Assembly (NCBI GenBank): GCA_963422465.1
Contig: OY730172.1
Span: 1,984,001-2,048,000, forward strand
Reading direction: 5' to 3'
Origin: Lichina pygmaea
Taxonomy: Eukaryota; Ascomycota; Lichinomycetes; Lichinales; Lichinaceae
DNA length: 64,000 nucleotides
The notes under the pieces are model-generated. The model was not told the origin of the DNA. It saw nothing but the letters and a program-made list of their open reading frames with translations, and did no database searches. Positions 1-11,763 of the stretch are shown here, one piece after another. The stretch's first letter is position 1. The number at the start of each line of letters is the position of its first letter. Both the position numbers and the translations under genes were made by a program.

Positions 1-1309
1 TCTATATGGCCCGAGAGGACGGAAGCGCATGCCGGTCCGTACAGAGTGCAGGCTCAGGCTGCAAATGACGGGCTCAAGGAGCAAACTACAGTTGGAGCGT
101 GGGCTCCGGGCTGGCAACCCGGCGCTCCGAAGCAGGACCTAGGGGTGAGCGTACACGGCGGAGCGCAAAAGGCCTCAGGACTGCGGGGAAGCGTGGCAGA
201 GACCCTGCACGGGATATCGACTCTGCGCTATGCCTTGGCATAGCTTAACTGTGGCAGGGCTGCCTCCGGACAGTCACCGGCGGCTTCAAGGCGACCAGCC
301 GGCAACAGCTGGAAGCCGAAGCGGCAGTCCCACATCTCCGCGCCCACATCGCACGTTTACAGCTACAGGCGTGTGCCCGGATGGAGGCCTCCGGGGTACA
401 GGCCGAGATCCAGGAGGCCTGCGCCAGAATCCAGCGTCAGCTTGCCCCGAGGCGAGGCCGCCGGCGCCGCCCTGGCATCACCCCGGGCCAGAACCGCCAA
501 CAGTGGGCCAAAACAATCCTGTGGTCACGAAGAACCATGGAGGACTCGACGGCAAGGCTCGGCATCCCCCCGTGGTCTGATGGACCACCCCCGCCCCCCG
601 CCATCACCACGCTGAACACCCCCCTTCCGCGGTCAGTCTGGCAGGCGTACCAACTGGCAGAACAATGGTGCTGGGAGCGCTGGCACCAACTGCACGGAGG
701 CCCCCCGCCAACAACACAGATGCTGGACCCGGACCCCGGAGGCGGAGACAACTGGAAGCCCAGCAAGATGCCGTACCGGTCGGCTCTCCGGCTACACGCC
801 GGCCTCTCGAAGGCGCAGAGCAGTATTCTGACACAGGTCCGCACAGGCAAGATAGGACTGGTGGCATTCCTCTGCAAACAACGGGTACCCGGCTTCCCCA
901 CACCGGCGTGCAGCTGTGGAGCGCCGTGGGAGACAGCCAAACACGTGGTTCTAGACTGCCCACGCCTTCTCCGAGTGCGGCGAAGCCTGTATTTAGCAGC
1001 TGCCACCACTGACTACCAGGCTTTGACATCCCGACCACGGCCCGCCACCGCCCTCACAGCGCGGATCCTCCGACAAGGCATTCTCCCCCAGTTCTCCTGG
1101 GCTCAGGAGCAGCTGGAAGCTGGCTGCTAGCCAGCCACCCCCCATGTTCTACAGCATCTCGACAGGATAGTGCTGGCCAGGCACTGCAGAAGGAGGTTTT
1201 TCACCCTAGCAGGCCTAGGGTTTTCCTTGCTTAGTTTTCATAGCTGACCCAGCATAGTCTAGATAACTAGCACTAGAATGGAGTAGGAATACCAATAACC
1301 AATAACCAA
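1..1309 (+). mobile_element. Tad-like LINE, 3' end (5' part outside window)
   Basis: This is the 3' end of a non-LTR retrotransposon. The left side is cut by the window edge. An open frame up to the stop at 1130 carries the C-terminal zinc-knuckle region that follows the RNase H domain in fungal Tad-clade LINEs. After it come about 180 bp of 3' UTR and a short tail of repeated AATACC/AATAACC units near 1288-1307, a typical LINE simple-repeat tail. The right boundary is inferred from that tail and not from a target-site duplication, which cannot be seen because the left end is missing. Family assignment rests on motif memory; the clade is likely but not proved. Confidence 0.75.
381..1130 (+). 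CDS. LINE ORF2 C-terminal fragment (zinc-knuckle region)
   Basis: This is the C-terminal portion of a LINE polyprotein, open for about 249 codons. 381 is only the first in-frame ATG and not the true start. The family signature is a segment ending LTQVRTGKIGLVAFL followed by a C-x-C-x8-H-x4-C knuckle (CSCGAPWETAKHVVLDC). In Tad/I-type LINEs this lies after the reverse transcriptase and RNase H domains. The protein ends QLEAGC-stop. Upstream of 381 no single frame continues obviously to the window edge, so the copy may be damaged there or the frame may change. It would act in target-primed reverse transcription, but this piece alone is not functional. Confidence 0.72.
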   Translation: MEASGVQAEIQEACARIQRQLAPRRGRRRRPGITPGQNRQQWAKTILWSRRTMEDSTARLGIPPWSDGPPPPPAITTLNTPLPRSVWQAYQLAEQWCWERWHQLHGGPPPTTQMLDPDPGGGDNWKPSKMPYRSALRLHAGLSKAQSSILTQVRTGKIGLVAFLCKQRVPGFPTPACSCGAPWETAKHVVLDCPRLLRVRRSLYLAAATTDYQALTSRPRPATALTARILRQGILPQFSWAQEQLEAGC

Positions 1310-4300
1310 GTGGATTTGACACCGCTTGATGTGGCGCTGATTACAAATCCCTACGCTACACATGTGCTGCTCATGTACTGTACTCCATCACCATCAAGCC
1401 TTCACAATGTTGCGAAGCCAAGACAGGGCCACTGCTGGAGGCCGCACGATGCGGTCAGCAAGCGGATATCCACCCATGCCCATGCAGCCATGCCTCCCCC
1501 TGTTTAGTAGTAGAGGTTCGTCTGTACAAAAGTACACTGACTCTCCCTTTGCTAGCCCGATTGAGATGCTTGGCCCGATTCCATGCGCTGCGAACACCGG
1601 CCATCTCGAGAGCCGGCTCGACTTTCCGGCTTGACAAGTAGGGAAGGCTCTCCAGCGGCAATGTGGCGAAGGTGTCTCTACAGCACGAGGGTACCACAGA
1701 CGGAGAGTTCATATATAAGCAGTGCCGACGGCTCGGCAGTCGGCCACAGAAATCCAACAACACAACAGACGTCGATAAGGAAGACCAGCAACATGCAAGC
1801 CCCTGCAGAGACAGGAGGTATTACCTGCAGAGAAACTCCCAACAGAGCTTCTTGCCTGAGAAGACGCCGTGGAAGCCAACAAACTAGGACAAGAAACCCG
1901 ATCACATGGGAGATACTGTAGGCAAGCACGGCAAGCTTGCTGCAGCACACTCGACGCTGCATGCCGTAAACCAATCTTACAACAACTGCAGCAGCATGCG
2001 GCGACGACGAGCGCGAGCGGGGAAGCAGAGCTCGTCGGCGGCAACGCAACGCCGCTACAGTACGGCTCGATGAGGAAACGGTGGGATTTGTCGACAGCCT
2101 AATCATCCATCGTCAATCCCTTACCGTACGTTTCGTACAGAAGGGAGGTTCGGTCGTCCGATGCCGGGTTCGCACGGAAGCCTGATCTCAACCACGTCCC
2201 GCCGTTCCCGCCGGACTCGCCGTTCGCGACCCGACAACTTCAACCTTCTTTTGATGTCCGGGGACTTCGAGTTTGGTTGGTGGAAAGAGTCAATCGAGAG
2301 CCCCTTCGGCACGGCAGCTTCACTTCCGCGTGACGACCACAAGGTACTTCCGTACACGGTATGGAGTTTACGCGCGCCATCGATGGCGTGGCATCGTCCC
2401 AGATGTCCAGTCGGCCAACACGGAGCCCTCGGATATCCGCGGTCCCTTCCAGCGGCCGTTGCACCACATACGTACATGGTTACCAACATTGGCCACGGAG
2501 CTTGTGCTCTCCCTGCTCACGTACGAGGCGCACATCATCGGTCTGCCGAGGTACTGTATCTTAGCCCTCGGCTCAGCTTCCCGGTGTTGCTCCCTGTAGG
2601 GCTTCGACAGAACCGAGAAGGATCAGAGATACGAGTCGCGGTACGGACGTATCTGTGCGTGACAGCGTGCTCTGGAGGCCGAGATACTGCCTGTCGGACT
2701 CGAGGTTCCACTACACCAAGGTGACGATGACCTTCAACGACTACCCGGCTGAGGTCCAGCCCGGCATGATGTGACCATCAGGCGCATGTTTGCTTCGCAA
2801 AGGAGACGAGTTGTGGCGCCCTACCTGGACTTGGCACAAGTGGCTTCGCAGCGACGGAGATGACATGCTTGTACGTTACGTATTCATACGTACGATTCCT
2901 GCAATGGCGGCTGCCGGCCCTGCTGTGGCATGATGCGACGCAAAGAATGTGTATACTCGCACACCGCCGCAGTTTATTCTTCGTGGGCTACGGAACAAGA
3001 GCCTTCGGTTGTTTTTTGCTTATCTCGGTGGCCGAGCAGGGTTCCCGGTCAGGCGATCCAGCGCGGCACCTTCCGGATCGCAACATGCACGTCCAGCGCA
3101 TATGGCGAGAAACTCCTCAGCAGGAGACAGCATCGCACCGACGTCACACCAGAATCCAAGACTCCCATCTCTCTGCTTTCAGGCCGGGCTCTCAGGGCAG
3201 ACGACACGGCGAGACGTCTCGGCCCGCACTCAGAAAAGCGTGCTTCCGTACGAGGCACCGTTCCGCAGCGGTAGAGCTACGGCGCAGTACTCGAAGCAAC
3301 GTGGGACGAAACAAGCCGACCTGAATCGAACTTGTGGCGTCTTGGGCGAAACCGGGCCGGCCCTCTTTGTTGGTGAGGTACCCTGCCGTATCCGTCACAG
3401 AGGCAACGGGGCTCAAAGAGCAAGCCGGCAGCAGACTCGCTCTCTGCTCCGCTACCGGCGCGACCGGCCACGACATGTGCGAGAAGGATAAGCCGAGCCA
3501 GCCCATGGCCTGCGTCACGAGGGGCACAGGACGATGATGTTCACCTGTTGGAAACAGCAACAGCAACCGCGACAGCAATAGCAGCAATAGCAGCAATAGC
3601 AGCAATAGCAGCAGCAGCGGCAGCAGCAGCCGCCGCCGCTTGTTTGTTTTCTGGCCAAAGCATTCCGTAGCACAAGTGCTACAGGGACGAAGATGAGGCA
3701 CGGTGGATAGGGCGTGCGTAAGGTACGTACTGTACGTACATCTGTACATGCGTACCAGGGTTCGGAGGTGCCTACGGCCCTATCGGACGAGTTGGCACCG
3801 CCGAGCCGAACAACCGCTTCGGCCACTCGTGGTAGCTTTTCCGGTACCGAGTACGCCCCTTCCAGTAGGGTTGGCCTAGCCTGGCGATTGGGGCAACCCA
3901 ACCTAGGCGGCCTAACCTGCTACGCCTAGCGCACCTAAGACGACCGCCCCGAATTTGCCGCGCCTCGCGTGCTCTTGTCGGGTCGTTGTCGGCGTCTTGT
4001 CGTCGGCCACAGAGGACGACGGATGACGAAGGATCCATGCATCCTTGGTCCGAATGTCCGTAGGCCGTTCCCATCACGATCACCGACAACACCAACATCT
4101 GCCTCCTCGTCCCCCCCCCCCCTCCCCCATCTCCGCCACCACGCCCACCATCGGCAGCTCGGTCTCATCTCCACATGGATTCCTGGGCCAACCCTTCAAC
4201 AGTATCGTCATTCTCACCCTCGATATTAACGCAGTCAGCGGCGGCAGCACCCCTTTTGACCTCGTCCTCTGCATCGTCATCAACGCCACCGCTACTAATA

Positions 4301-5150
4301 TCACCGCCGCCACCACCATCGCTCGGGCCGACCTATCCGCAGACTCGGTCGACCCTCGTCGATTCCGCCGTGGTCACCGATCAATCCAGCTACGTCCGAC
4401 AATTATTGTCCGCTGCTGCACGCACCCGTCGCCCACTCTATACCACTTCGGACGGCTGATCAAAGAGCGAAGAAGCAGCGACGACAGCAGCAACGACAGC
4501 GAGAACAGCAACAACGACGTCGATTTTCGTGGTGGGGTGTCGAGGCGAATAAAAAAGAAAACAAGGCTCAGGGCAAGTGAGTTGGAGGACCGGATAGGGG
4601 GGAGGGGGGAAAAGTGGATGCGCGCCTAGGGTCAGCTCGATAGGGGCCCCTTACCCCGAGCGCGCCGCGAACCTCCACGACAACCGATCTCGACGGTCCC
4701 CCATCGTTGTGGGTGACCAGCCGGCAAAATAGAGCGGACCAAGCTGTCGGTCACGACCGAGTTCTCCCGGTCGGGAGCACCCGTCCGGAGGCCCGTTTCT
4801 CCGACCACTTCGACGTCGGCGTCGGCGTCGGCGTCGGCGTCCCTCGATGAGGTGACGTCGTCAACGCCGGCGGTGGCGGTGGCGGAGGAGGAAAAGGGGA
4901 ACGAGCAAGGAGACGACAAGGAACAGCCTCGAGACGAGAGGAGAGGGGCCCGGGAGGACGCAGATTGGCGCTACAGGCCACGGTCAGATCTGAACCGATG
5001 GAACAACCTTACGTATTCGGTATGGGCGCCTGAACTCGATCGCGGCCGCGGCCGAAGCGCCCTGACCAGACACACTGGACTCTCCCCGCCGCAACGGACG
5101 TCGGATCCCGTCCTCGCGGACTTATCTATCGGTGGTGGTGGTGATGGTGA

Positions 5151-5182
<32 letters not shown>

Positions 5183-5280
5183 CTACCGCCGCTGCTGCCG
5201 TCTCATGTCTGTCGGACAACGCTGCGGTCGCCGCTGCTCCATCTGCTCGATCCGCCTCACCGCGCCTCACCGCCAGCTCG
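1310..5280. other. Long intergenic stretch, no supported gene
   Basis: No frame here has recognisable domains, consistent codon use and plausible splice sites together. A TATA-like CATATATAAG lies near 1709. A CAG/AATAGC-type repeat runs at about 3552-3640. A GTACGTACTGTACGTAC palindromic cluster lies at 3721-3740, C-rich tracts near 4110, and a GTCGGC repeat near 4813-4842. The last 600 bp probably contain the promoter and 5' UTR of the Zn2Cys6 gene. The frame of that gene is open back to a stop at 4714 but has no ATG before 5281, so an upstream non-coding or coding exon is possible. Confidence 0.6.
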
Positions 5281-6674
5281 ATGACAGTCGAGCGGCCGCA
5301 AGATCGTCGCATGGCGGAAACTCCTGCACGTGGTGGCGCCGGCGACGAAGGCGGCTTCAACGGCTCCGTTGACGACGCCGAAGACGAAGACACATGCAGC
5401 GGCGCTGAGGACGACGAGTACGACGACTACGACCGGCCCTCGTCGGGGTCGCTGTCGGGTGCGGTCCGCGTGTCGGACGACGCCGCGGCCGACACGTCGG
5501 CGACTTCGACGACCGGCACCACCCCCACCGCCCTTTCGACGAAGCGACCGCGCGGTCGGCCGCGAAAACACCCGCTACTTTCGCCAGACGCGCAGGCGCG
5601 CATCGCCAAGGGGCGCTCGAAGACCGGCTGCATCACGTGCCGTAGGCGGAAGAAGAAGTGCGACGAGACAAAGCCGCAATGTACGTCGAACCCTGTCGCC
5701 CTGTCTTCGACGTCGGGGTGGAGAAGAACGTGACGGGAAGGGGAGCAAGAGAGGGCGACGACAGGCTCGTACGCTGATCCGAGACGCAGGTATGAATTGC
5801 CAGAAGAACGCCGTCGTTTGTGAGGGATATCCGGAGCGCGTCGTCTGGAGGAGTGGGAAGCAGAGAGCTGAGCAAGGTAAGGGTGACATTATTCCTTTCT
5901 TCCCTCCTTCTTTTCGCTCGCTCTTCTTGCGGAAAGGTGGGCTGTTGATCCCTGTGCATGCAACCACAAACGCATTCGAACGTACCCACAGACACACAGA
6001 CCCGTCAGAAGCGCATGCACACCATTCCCCTTGATCGATCAAGCTGACCTGGCGGATGGGGGGGCTTCCTGTCCCCCGGTTCCTCAGGACAGAGCGAGCG
6101 GCGCGACGAGGGATGCAGCCGAAGGAGTTACCGTTTGTGGTCGATGGTCTCGAGACGCACGAGGACATGCTCCTGCTCGAGCACTTTGAGCGCACGAGCG
6201 CCCAGATCTTCTCGACCCTGCCGCAGAAGCATGCGCCTTTCGAGCGGGCGCTACTGACTATGGCGGTCCAGCATTCGCCGCTCATGCACGTGCTGCTGTC
6301 CTTTGCCACCTCGCACGCTGGTCCGCCCGAGCTGTCGCCGCTGCAGGAGCGTCAAGCCTTCCATCTCCGAAAGGCGAGGGAGGAGCTGCAGATGCGGAGC
6401 CAAGCCACCAAGCAACCGGCGCCGGGACAGGGCCTGGAGGTGAAGGAGAGGGAGGCGAGCTTCAGCCTTACCCTGTACCTCTGTCTCGAAGGCGTCTGCA
6501 ACTCGGGCATCGACCGAGAATCGTCTGCCGCATACATGGACGCGGCGCGCTACTCGATCACCGGCTTCGGGGCCGACAGGGAGAGGGAGGCGGAGCTAGC
6601 GCTGTCCGAGTTCGTCGTCGACTTTTTCATGTGCTATGGCCCGTCGGCAATGCGGGGCATGGCGGCGGCGGCGA

Positions 6675-6726
<52 letters not shown>

Positions 6727-7393
6727 AAGGATGCATCGGCCGGCGACGGTGCTCGACCCCGACAGGATCGCGCTGCCCAAGTTCATCGTGCAGCGGGACA
6801 AGGAAGACCGCACCTTCCAAGGCCTGTTCGAGCCGCTCATGGAGACGCTCTCGAAGATCACGCAGCTCCGCCAGGTGCTGCGCTCGCGCCGCGCCGAGAT
6901 GCCGCAAGGCACCATCGACTACGCCCTCCTGGCGGACGCCGTCAGCATCGACTCGTCGCTGCGGCTGTGGCAGAACCCGATGCATCGGCACGACAGCCCG
7001 CTGCACATCGCCGCACAGCTTTACCGAGAGTGCGCCTGGATCTACCTGTGCCGGACCGTGAACCCGTCGAGCACCGGCAGCGACAAGCTCACGGCCGCGG
7101 TCGAGGAGGGGCTCGGGTACCTGCGACAGCTGCCGCCGGACCCGCCGTGCCAGTCCATCCTCCTGGCGCCGGTCTTCATCCTATCGTGCGCCGCCATCTC
7201 GCGCGACCACAGACACGAGCTGCGCAAGGCCTTTGGCACGCTGAAGCGCTACTCGGGCCTCCGCAACATCGAACACGCCAAGGACGCGATCGACCGGCTC
7301 TGGAACATGATGGACGTCGGCGACGAGTGGGCGTCGTGGGATCTCGAGCACGTCATCGCCGAGGGCGGTCATGATTTCATGGAAGGACGGTGA
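5281..7393 (+). CDS. Zn(II)2Cys6 transcription factor with AT-hook-like motif and Fungal_trans_2-type middle domain
   Basis: This is a nuclear DNA-binding regulator in three exons: 5281-5680, 5790-5876 and about 6093-7393. The first intron is secure because it joins the zinc cluster. GCITCRRRKKKCDETKPQ before the intron and CMNCQKNAVVCEGYP after it give a complete C-x2-C-x6-C-x6-C-x2-C-x6-C cluster. An AT-hook-like RPRGRPRKHP lies about 20 residues before the first Cys, and the N-terminus is acidic (DDAEDED, EDDEYDDYD). Exon 3 begins PKELPFVVDGLETHEDMLLLEHF and continues like the PF11951 fungal regulator domain. A run of about 17 Thr codons (ACG repeat, 6676-6726) interrupts it. 5281 is the first in-frame ATG; an extra 5' exon cannot be excluded. 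The exon 3 acceptor is inferred from phase. The target genes are unknown. Confidence 0.85.
6676..6726 (+). repeat. (ACG)17 coding microsatellite, poly-Thr
   Basis: An uninterrupted ACG triplet run inside exon 3 of the Zn2Cys6 gene encodes about 17 consecutive threonines. The repeat length is a multiple of three, so length changes would keep the frame. It sits between two conserved helical parts of the middle domain, presumably in a surface loop. Confidence 0.93.
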
Positions 7394-8708
7394 TGGCCCG
7401 GAGGGGGTTTGCGTTGATGGTATGATGGTAACGATGGTGTTGCTGGTGTCGTTGATTCTGGTGGTGTTGCTGGGGTTGTAGGCGGTGGTGAAGATGATGA
7501 CGACGGCGGCGAAGACGGAGCTCATGGAGCCGATGGAGCCGATGGCGACGGGTCGGGACAATGCTCTCGTCTCTCTTGCTCTCTCTCGCCCTCGCTCTCT
7601 ATCCCTCTCTCTCTCTCTCTCACGTCGTAGTCTGTGCCTTCTTCTCCACGTCTCGGGCTTTAGAGTTGGGTCACCGATCATCCATCATCAGTGATCGGTG
7701 ATATGTGATCAGCTGTCCATCATCTAGGACCTATCATCTGCGATCTATCATCTGTGGTCTATCATCTGCGATCTATCATCTGCGATCTATCATCTCTGAT
7801 CTGTGATCAGTCATCCAGTCATCCATCCATCCATCATCATCAGTCATCATCATCATCATCAGTCATCCCAATCAAAAAGTCTTGACTTTTCCTCTTTCTT
7901 TCGCCATTTCCTTGCAGAAATATCTTCCGTCTCGACGGTCCGTGAACAGATTCTGGTATTTGTTTCTCATCCTCTCTTTTCTCTTCTCTTGTCTTCTCTT
8001 CCTCTTCCCTTCCTCTTCCTCTTTCCTTCCTCTTCTCTTCCTCTTCCCTTCCTCTTCCCTTCCTCCTCCCTCCCTCCTCCCTTCCTCTTCCCTTCCTCGT
8101 CCCTCCCCAAATACTATATTTAATTCTCCTTCTTCTTCTTCTTCATGTCAAAGTCCTCTCTCACTCACATGTTCACCCACACTGGCTGGCTCCAAGGTGA
8201 GATGGTCAGCGGTCGGCAATTCAGATATAGTATACGGTCGGTACAAAAAGTACGGGGGTACTGTCGTTTGAATCTAATCTGGCTAGGGGGGTTTTTGGGT
8301 TTGTTGTCAGTTTCTCTGTCTGTCTGTCCGTCCGTCCATCTGTCAGCCTGTCAGTCTGTCCGTCTGTTTGTCCGTCAGTCTGTCGATCCACCTGTCCAAC
8401 TGTGTGTCTGTCCAGCTATGTGTCTGTGTGTCCATCCATCTCCATCTGTCTGTATGCCTGTCCGTCTACGGAGTACTTTCTTTCGATACAGCGTGGTGAG
8501 TCGAGGAAGATTGAGAAGAGAGGTTGAGGAGTGAGTCAAGCAGGTGGGGAGTGAACTACGTAGGTTGGGAAGGAGGGTGGGAAGTAAGGTGGAAAGCAGG
8601 GTGGGAAAGCAGTGTAACGTACCACTGTAGCTAGCCGCAACAAACAAAGGGTGTCGTGGACTTGCGCCGACAGGCCTCGTCTGACCGGTTGGTTGTGGGG
8701 ATAAGGGT

Positions 8709-8808
8709 GAAGGGGAGGGGGAAAGGGGAAGAAGGGGAAAGGGGGGCTGGGGGGTTTGGAAGGGGAGGGTGAAAGTGGAAGAAGGGGAAAGGGGGGCTGG
8801 GGGCTTGG
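8709..8808 (+). repeat. Two tandem copies of a 50-bp purine-rich unit
   Basis: The unit starting GAAGGGGAGGG at 8709 is repeated from 8759 with few differences and the same internal order (GGAAGAAGGGGAAAGG, then GGCTGGGGG). It directly precedes the G29 tract. It is a local duplication in a strand that is almost all purine. Confidence 0.85.
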
Positions 8809-8810
8809 AA

Positions 8811-8813
<3 letters not shown>

Positions 8814-8842
<29 letters not shown>
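8814..8842 (+). repeat. G29 homopolymer
   Basis: Twenty-nine uninterrupted G residues. This is the longest of several G or C homopolymers in the window. Its exact length is also the kind of feature that sequencing reads poorly. Confidence 0.95.
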
Positions 8843-8843
<1 letters not shown>

Positions 8844-9459
8844 GAGGGTGCTGGAGCTGCAAGGCAATACCCTGCTTTGAGAGAGACGATGATCACTGAC
8901 GCCCTCTCGGACCCGAGGGCTATATGGCCCCCTATCTAGCTGACTAACACTACCACTGACTAAGCCAGGCTCAGGCCTGGCCCTGCGGCCGCGACGGGAG
9001 GTTTGTTTGGTTCTGGAGGCGACACTCACAGCGCCCCAGACTGACATGCCCGAGTCGTGACCCCCCGACCCCCCGACTACCTGGGTAGAAAAGCGTCACA
9101 TAAAGCTAGTCTAGGGGTATACCAGCACAGCGAGATGTGTCGGCAATTCGTTCAGGCCAGCCCTCGAGTCGGACGATCAAGTCTCCTTCGAATCCAACAT
9201 GTGTGACAAAAGGGTCCAAGTGTTGTTCGGTGCTCCTGGAGCATAGATTCTAAGGAGGAAAGATGGTGGTGTATGGACCGAAGCGGTGAGATGAAGAGGG
9301 AGAGTGGTGTGGCGGAAGAGAGAGCACTGAAAAAGAACCGAAAAGAAAAGACTGGGTTGTTCTTCATGCCCTGAGGCACCGCCACCACTCCCTCTCCACT
9401 TCCCCCTTTGCGAACCCATACAACCGCCATTCCCAGGCATGCTTTCTAAAACCCATCAA

Positions 9460-10672
9460 TCACCGCCGCGAACCCCTCATCGGAACGCGGCGAGCCGGCG
9501 GCATCGCAGGCGCTCGGGATCCTCGCGCGCTACCTTCTTGAAACGGATCCAGAGAGTGCATGGCATTGGCCACAACTTGCTCGACCAAGTTTAACCGGTT
9601 CTCGTCCGGCAGAGAACCCTCGTGCGGAACTGAGCCTTTGCCGGAAGAAGAACCCTCGTCGGGAAACGCGTCTTGGCCTGAAAAGGCTTCCTGCAGCTTC
9701 TTGCCTAGTAACGTCAACGGGACCCTCGGTCGAGGCAGCAATCGCCGTGGCATCGGTTGCTTGTTGCCTTCTCCGTCTACGCCTGGTTGAGCCCCCGTGG
9801 GGCCGGACTCGCGTTGCGGGTCCGGTTGACTCGCCGGCGTGCGCGGTCGCCACACCGGTCTTCGTAGTTCTAGCCCTCCTTCCTGCTGGACATCGGAGTT
9901 GGGCTGTTCAGGGGCTGGCTGCGGCACGTCTGCTTCTTGCGAAATGGCACGCTGCTTTCGAGAGACTGGGTTGGGCGCCTTCCCTTCTTGGACATTCGCA
10001 CGCTGTTGTCGGGGACCTGGTCTTTCCGAATCCCCTCCTTGACCATCCGGGCCACGTTGTCCAAGGACTGGTGCGTCTGCTGCCTTTTGCCTTGGCAGAG
10101 GTCGTCGAGGGGCCGGTCGTAATGCTTCTTGTACCTGCCCCTCTTGCGAAACCTTGTCTTCTTCCGGAGTCACTGCTCGGTTTCGTGCCTCCTCCTTCTC
10201 AGTTTGTAGTCGTTGAGCCTCTCTTGTCGCTCTGAGTGTCTCCTTTTCGTCGCGGCGCGGATCGTACACCTTCAACTGCCGCAAAGGGCCCTTGTCTGGC
10301 TCGATGTCTAGCTTCCTGAGGGCCTCCTCATATCTCTCCTCGAAGCTTTGATTTGGATTCTTCTCTTTCTAGTCATCATCGCGAGAACGTTAATGCCGGA
10401 TCATCGAGAAAAGGGCTAATGAGTTGAGATGGACGAGGTGAAGTTGAAGACAACTTTCTCACCAATCTCTTCATTGCATTGTCAAGCCTCTTCATCATCT
10501 TGACATAGTCATCTGTTTCTTTAGGAGTACGAAAGTAACCTCCAGCAGACGTCGTAGTTCCTCTGACTCGACGACCAGATGGCCGGACGTTCCTCCCGCC
10601 CTCTCCCGGCAGGCAAAAGGTAGACGAAACCAAGAGGGCGATGAACAAGAGGAAGAAGGTACACTCCTTCAT
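9460..10672 (-). CDS. Secreted, disordered, charged repeat-like protein
   Basis: This gene has two exons: 10463-10672, then 9460-10368 after a 94-bp intron with donor GTGAGA and acceptor CTAG, both at codon boundaries. The ATG at 10672 opens a clear signal peptide (MKECTFFLLFIALLVSSTFC) followed by LPGEGGRN. The first exon ends in a helix-like stretch (KMMKRLDNAMKRL). The second begins KEKNPNQSFEERYEEALRKL and then becomes Gln/Glu/Arg/Pro-rich and low-complexity to the stop, about 372 residues in all. Dibasic sites (RR, KR, RK) are frequent and could be processed by a kexin protease in the secretory path. No known domain is recognised. A secreted effector or cell-wall-associated protein is an inference only. 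An in-frame ATG at about 10741 would place the hydrophobic stretch internally and is less likely. Confidence 0.62.
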
Positions 10673-11295
10673 TGCGGAATCTCTTCGACGACCAAGATTG
10701 AAGATGAACGGTCTTTCTGCCGCTGCAGCATGCCTCAACAACCACGCCGTCTTGCTGCTTGGCGGATCATAGCCATCGGTAGCGGGGCCACGCGGCCAAT
10801 GTTGAAAAAGACGGCATGACTCGTTTCCGTGCGATTGAAGCCATGCTTAATCATTACGAGGACGTACTGTACTTGTAGTGGTTAGCAAGCATGACAACTA
10901 AGGCCGATTCGTTTTGAGCACATATCTTCGTACGAGTACATACATATGACCGACGCTTGCGCGCATCCGTGCAAGCGATAGGGAACAGCTGTTGCAACAT
11001 GTCACGATGCCGAAAACCTAGAACAAGAAGCTTTTGGCTGTTTTGGCTTGCTCTTCGCGTGCGCAGTAATTCTTCCGTACGTATGTTCAGGATACGCTTA
11101 TGACGCAGCCAATATATCCGTTGTTCCAGATTACGGCATCTGTACAACTGAGCCACTGATGACTGTTGATGCAAGACTACCAGCTCGTACCGTACGTGCT
11201 GGAGCTAATACGTACAAGGCAATGGCCTGCTCTGAGCGGGAGCGAAGCCTAGGGGCTGGAGATTAGAAACTGGGCTAAACTATACGGTCAACGGT

Positions 11296-11370
11296 CACGT
11301 GTCCAACTGTCACGTGGGTCAAGCCCGTGTCAATCTGAGCACCCACGCTAAATTGTCTCACTGACACGTG
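11296..11370. promoter_or_regulatory. Cluster of three CACGTG motifs
   Basis: CACGTG occurs at 11296-11301, 11311-11316 and 11365-11370, three copies within 75 bp. CACGTG is the core bound by bHLH and bZIP factors in fungi. The cluster lies about 620-700 bp upstream of the secreted-protein gene (start 10672, minus strand) and about 400 bp beyond the 3' end of the MFS gene. The nearest promoter it could serve is therefore that of the secreted protein. Function is inferred. Confidence 0.45.
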
Positions 11371-11763
11371 ACTAGACTGCAGAGTTTTCCTTCTCGTCGC
11401 TGGTGAGGTAAATTCCCTGGCTAGATGTGGTCATCACAAGGATTCACACGAGTGACCGTGGGCCAAGCTCTTCATATACTCTGAGTCACCCCTATCTCCA
11501 AACAAAGCCCTGACAAACACATGAACATCTGAGTTGGGTGACGTATCCAAGATGAGGAGTACATTATCTTACAGAGACTAACAACAATAGAAAACCATCC
11601 CTTCGTTTCTTATGGGTATCTCACAAGAATTGAGCAACATCCAAATCATGACAAAATCCCGCCAGATTGACTGATCTGGATCACAGACAGTCCCTCAGAC
11701 TGACATGGGAGCGCCGCGGGATCCCGTACCTATTCGTACGGCCGAGGGACGCCGTCGTCGAGT

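Larger units (their letters stand above)
7394..9459. other. Low-complexity intergenic region with several tandem repeats
   Basis: No gene is seen. In order, the stretch holds a CTATCATCTGCGAT-type minisatellite (about 7715-7805), CATC runs (7810-7865), a polypyrimidine block of CCTCTTCCCTT units (about 7970-8110), a degenerate CTGTCCGT/CTGTCAGT array (about 8313-8470), a twice-repeated 50-bp purine unit (8709-8808) and a G29 homopolymer (8814-8842). The pyrimidine and purine blocks make one strand strongly asymmetric over more than 1 kb. Confidence 0.85.

Noticed and set aside
3192-3749. Minus-strand frame with poly-Leu over the CAG/AATAGC repeat
   Set aside because: The hydrophobic run comes only from the repeat. 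No start context, domain or splice sites support a gene.
4852-5280. Extending the Zn2Cys6 protein upstream of 5281
   Set aside because: The frame is open back to 4717 but has no ATG. Extension needs an unseen exon or a non-ATG start.
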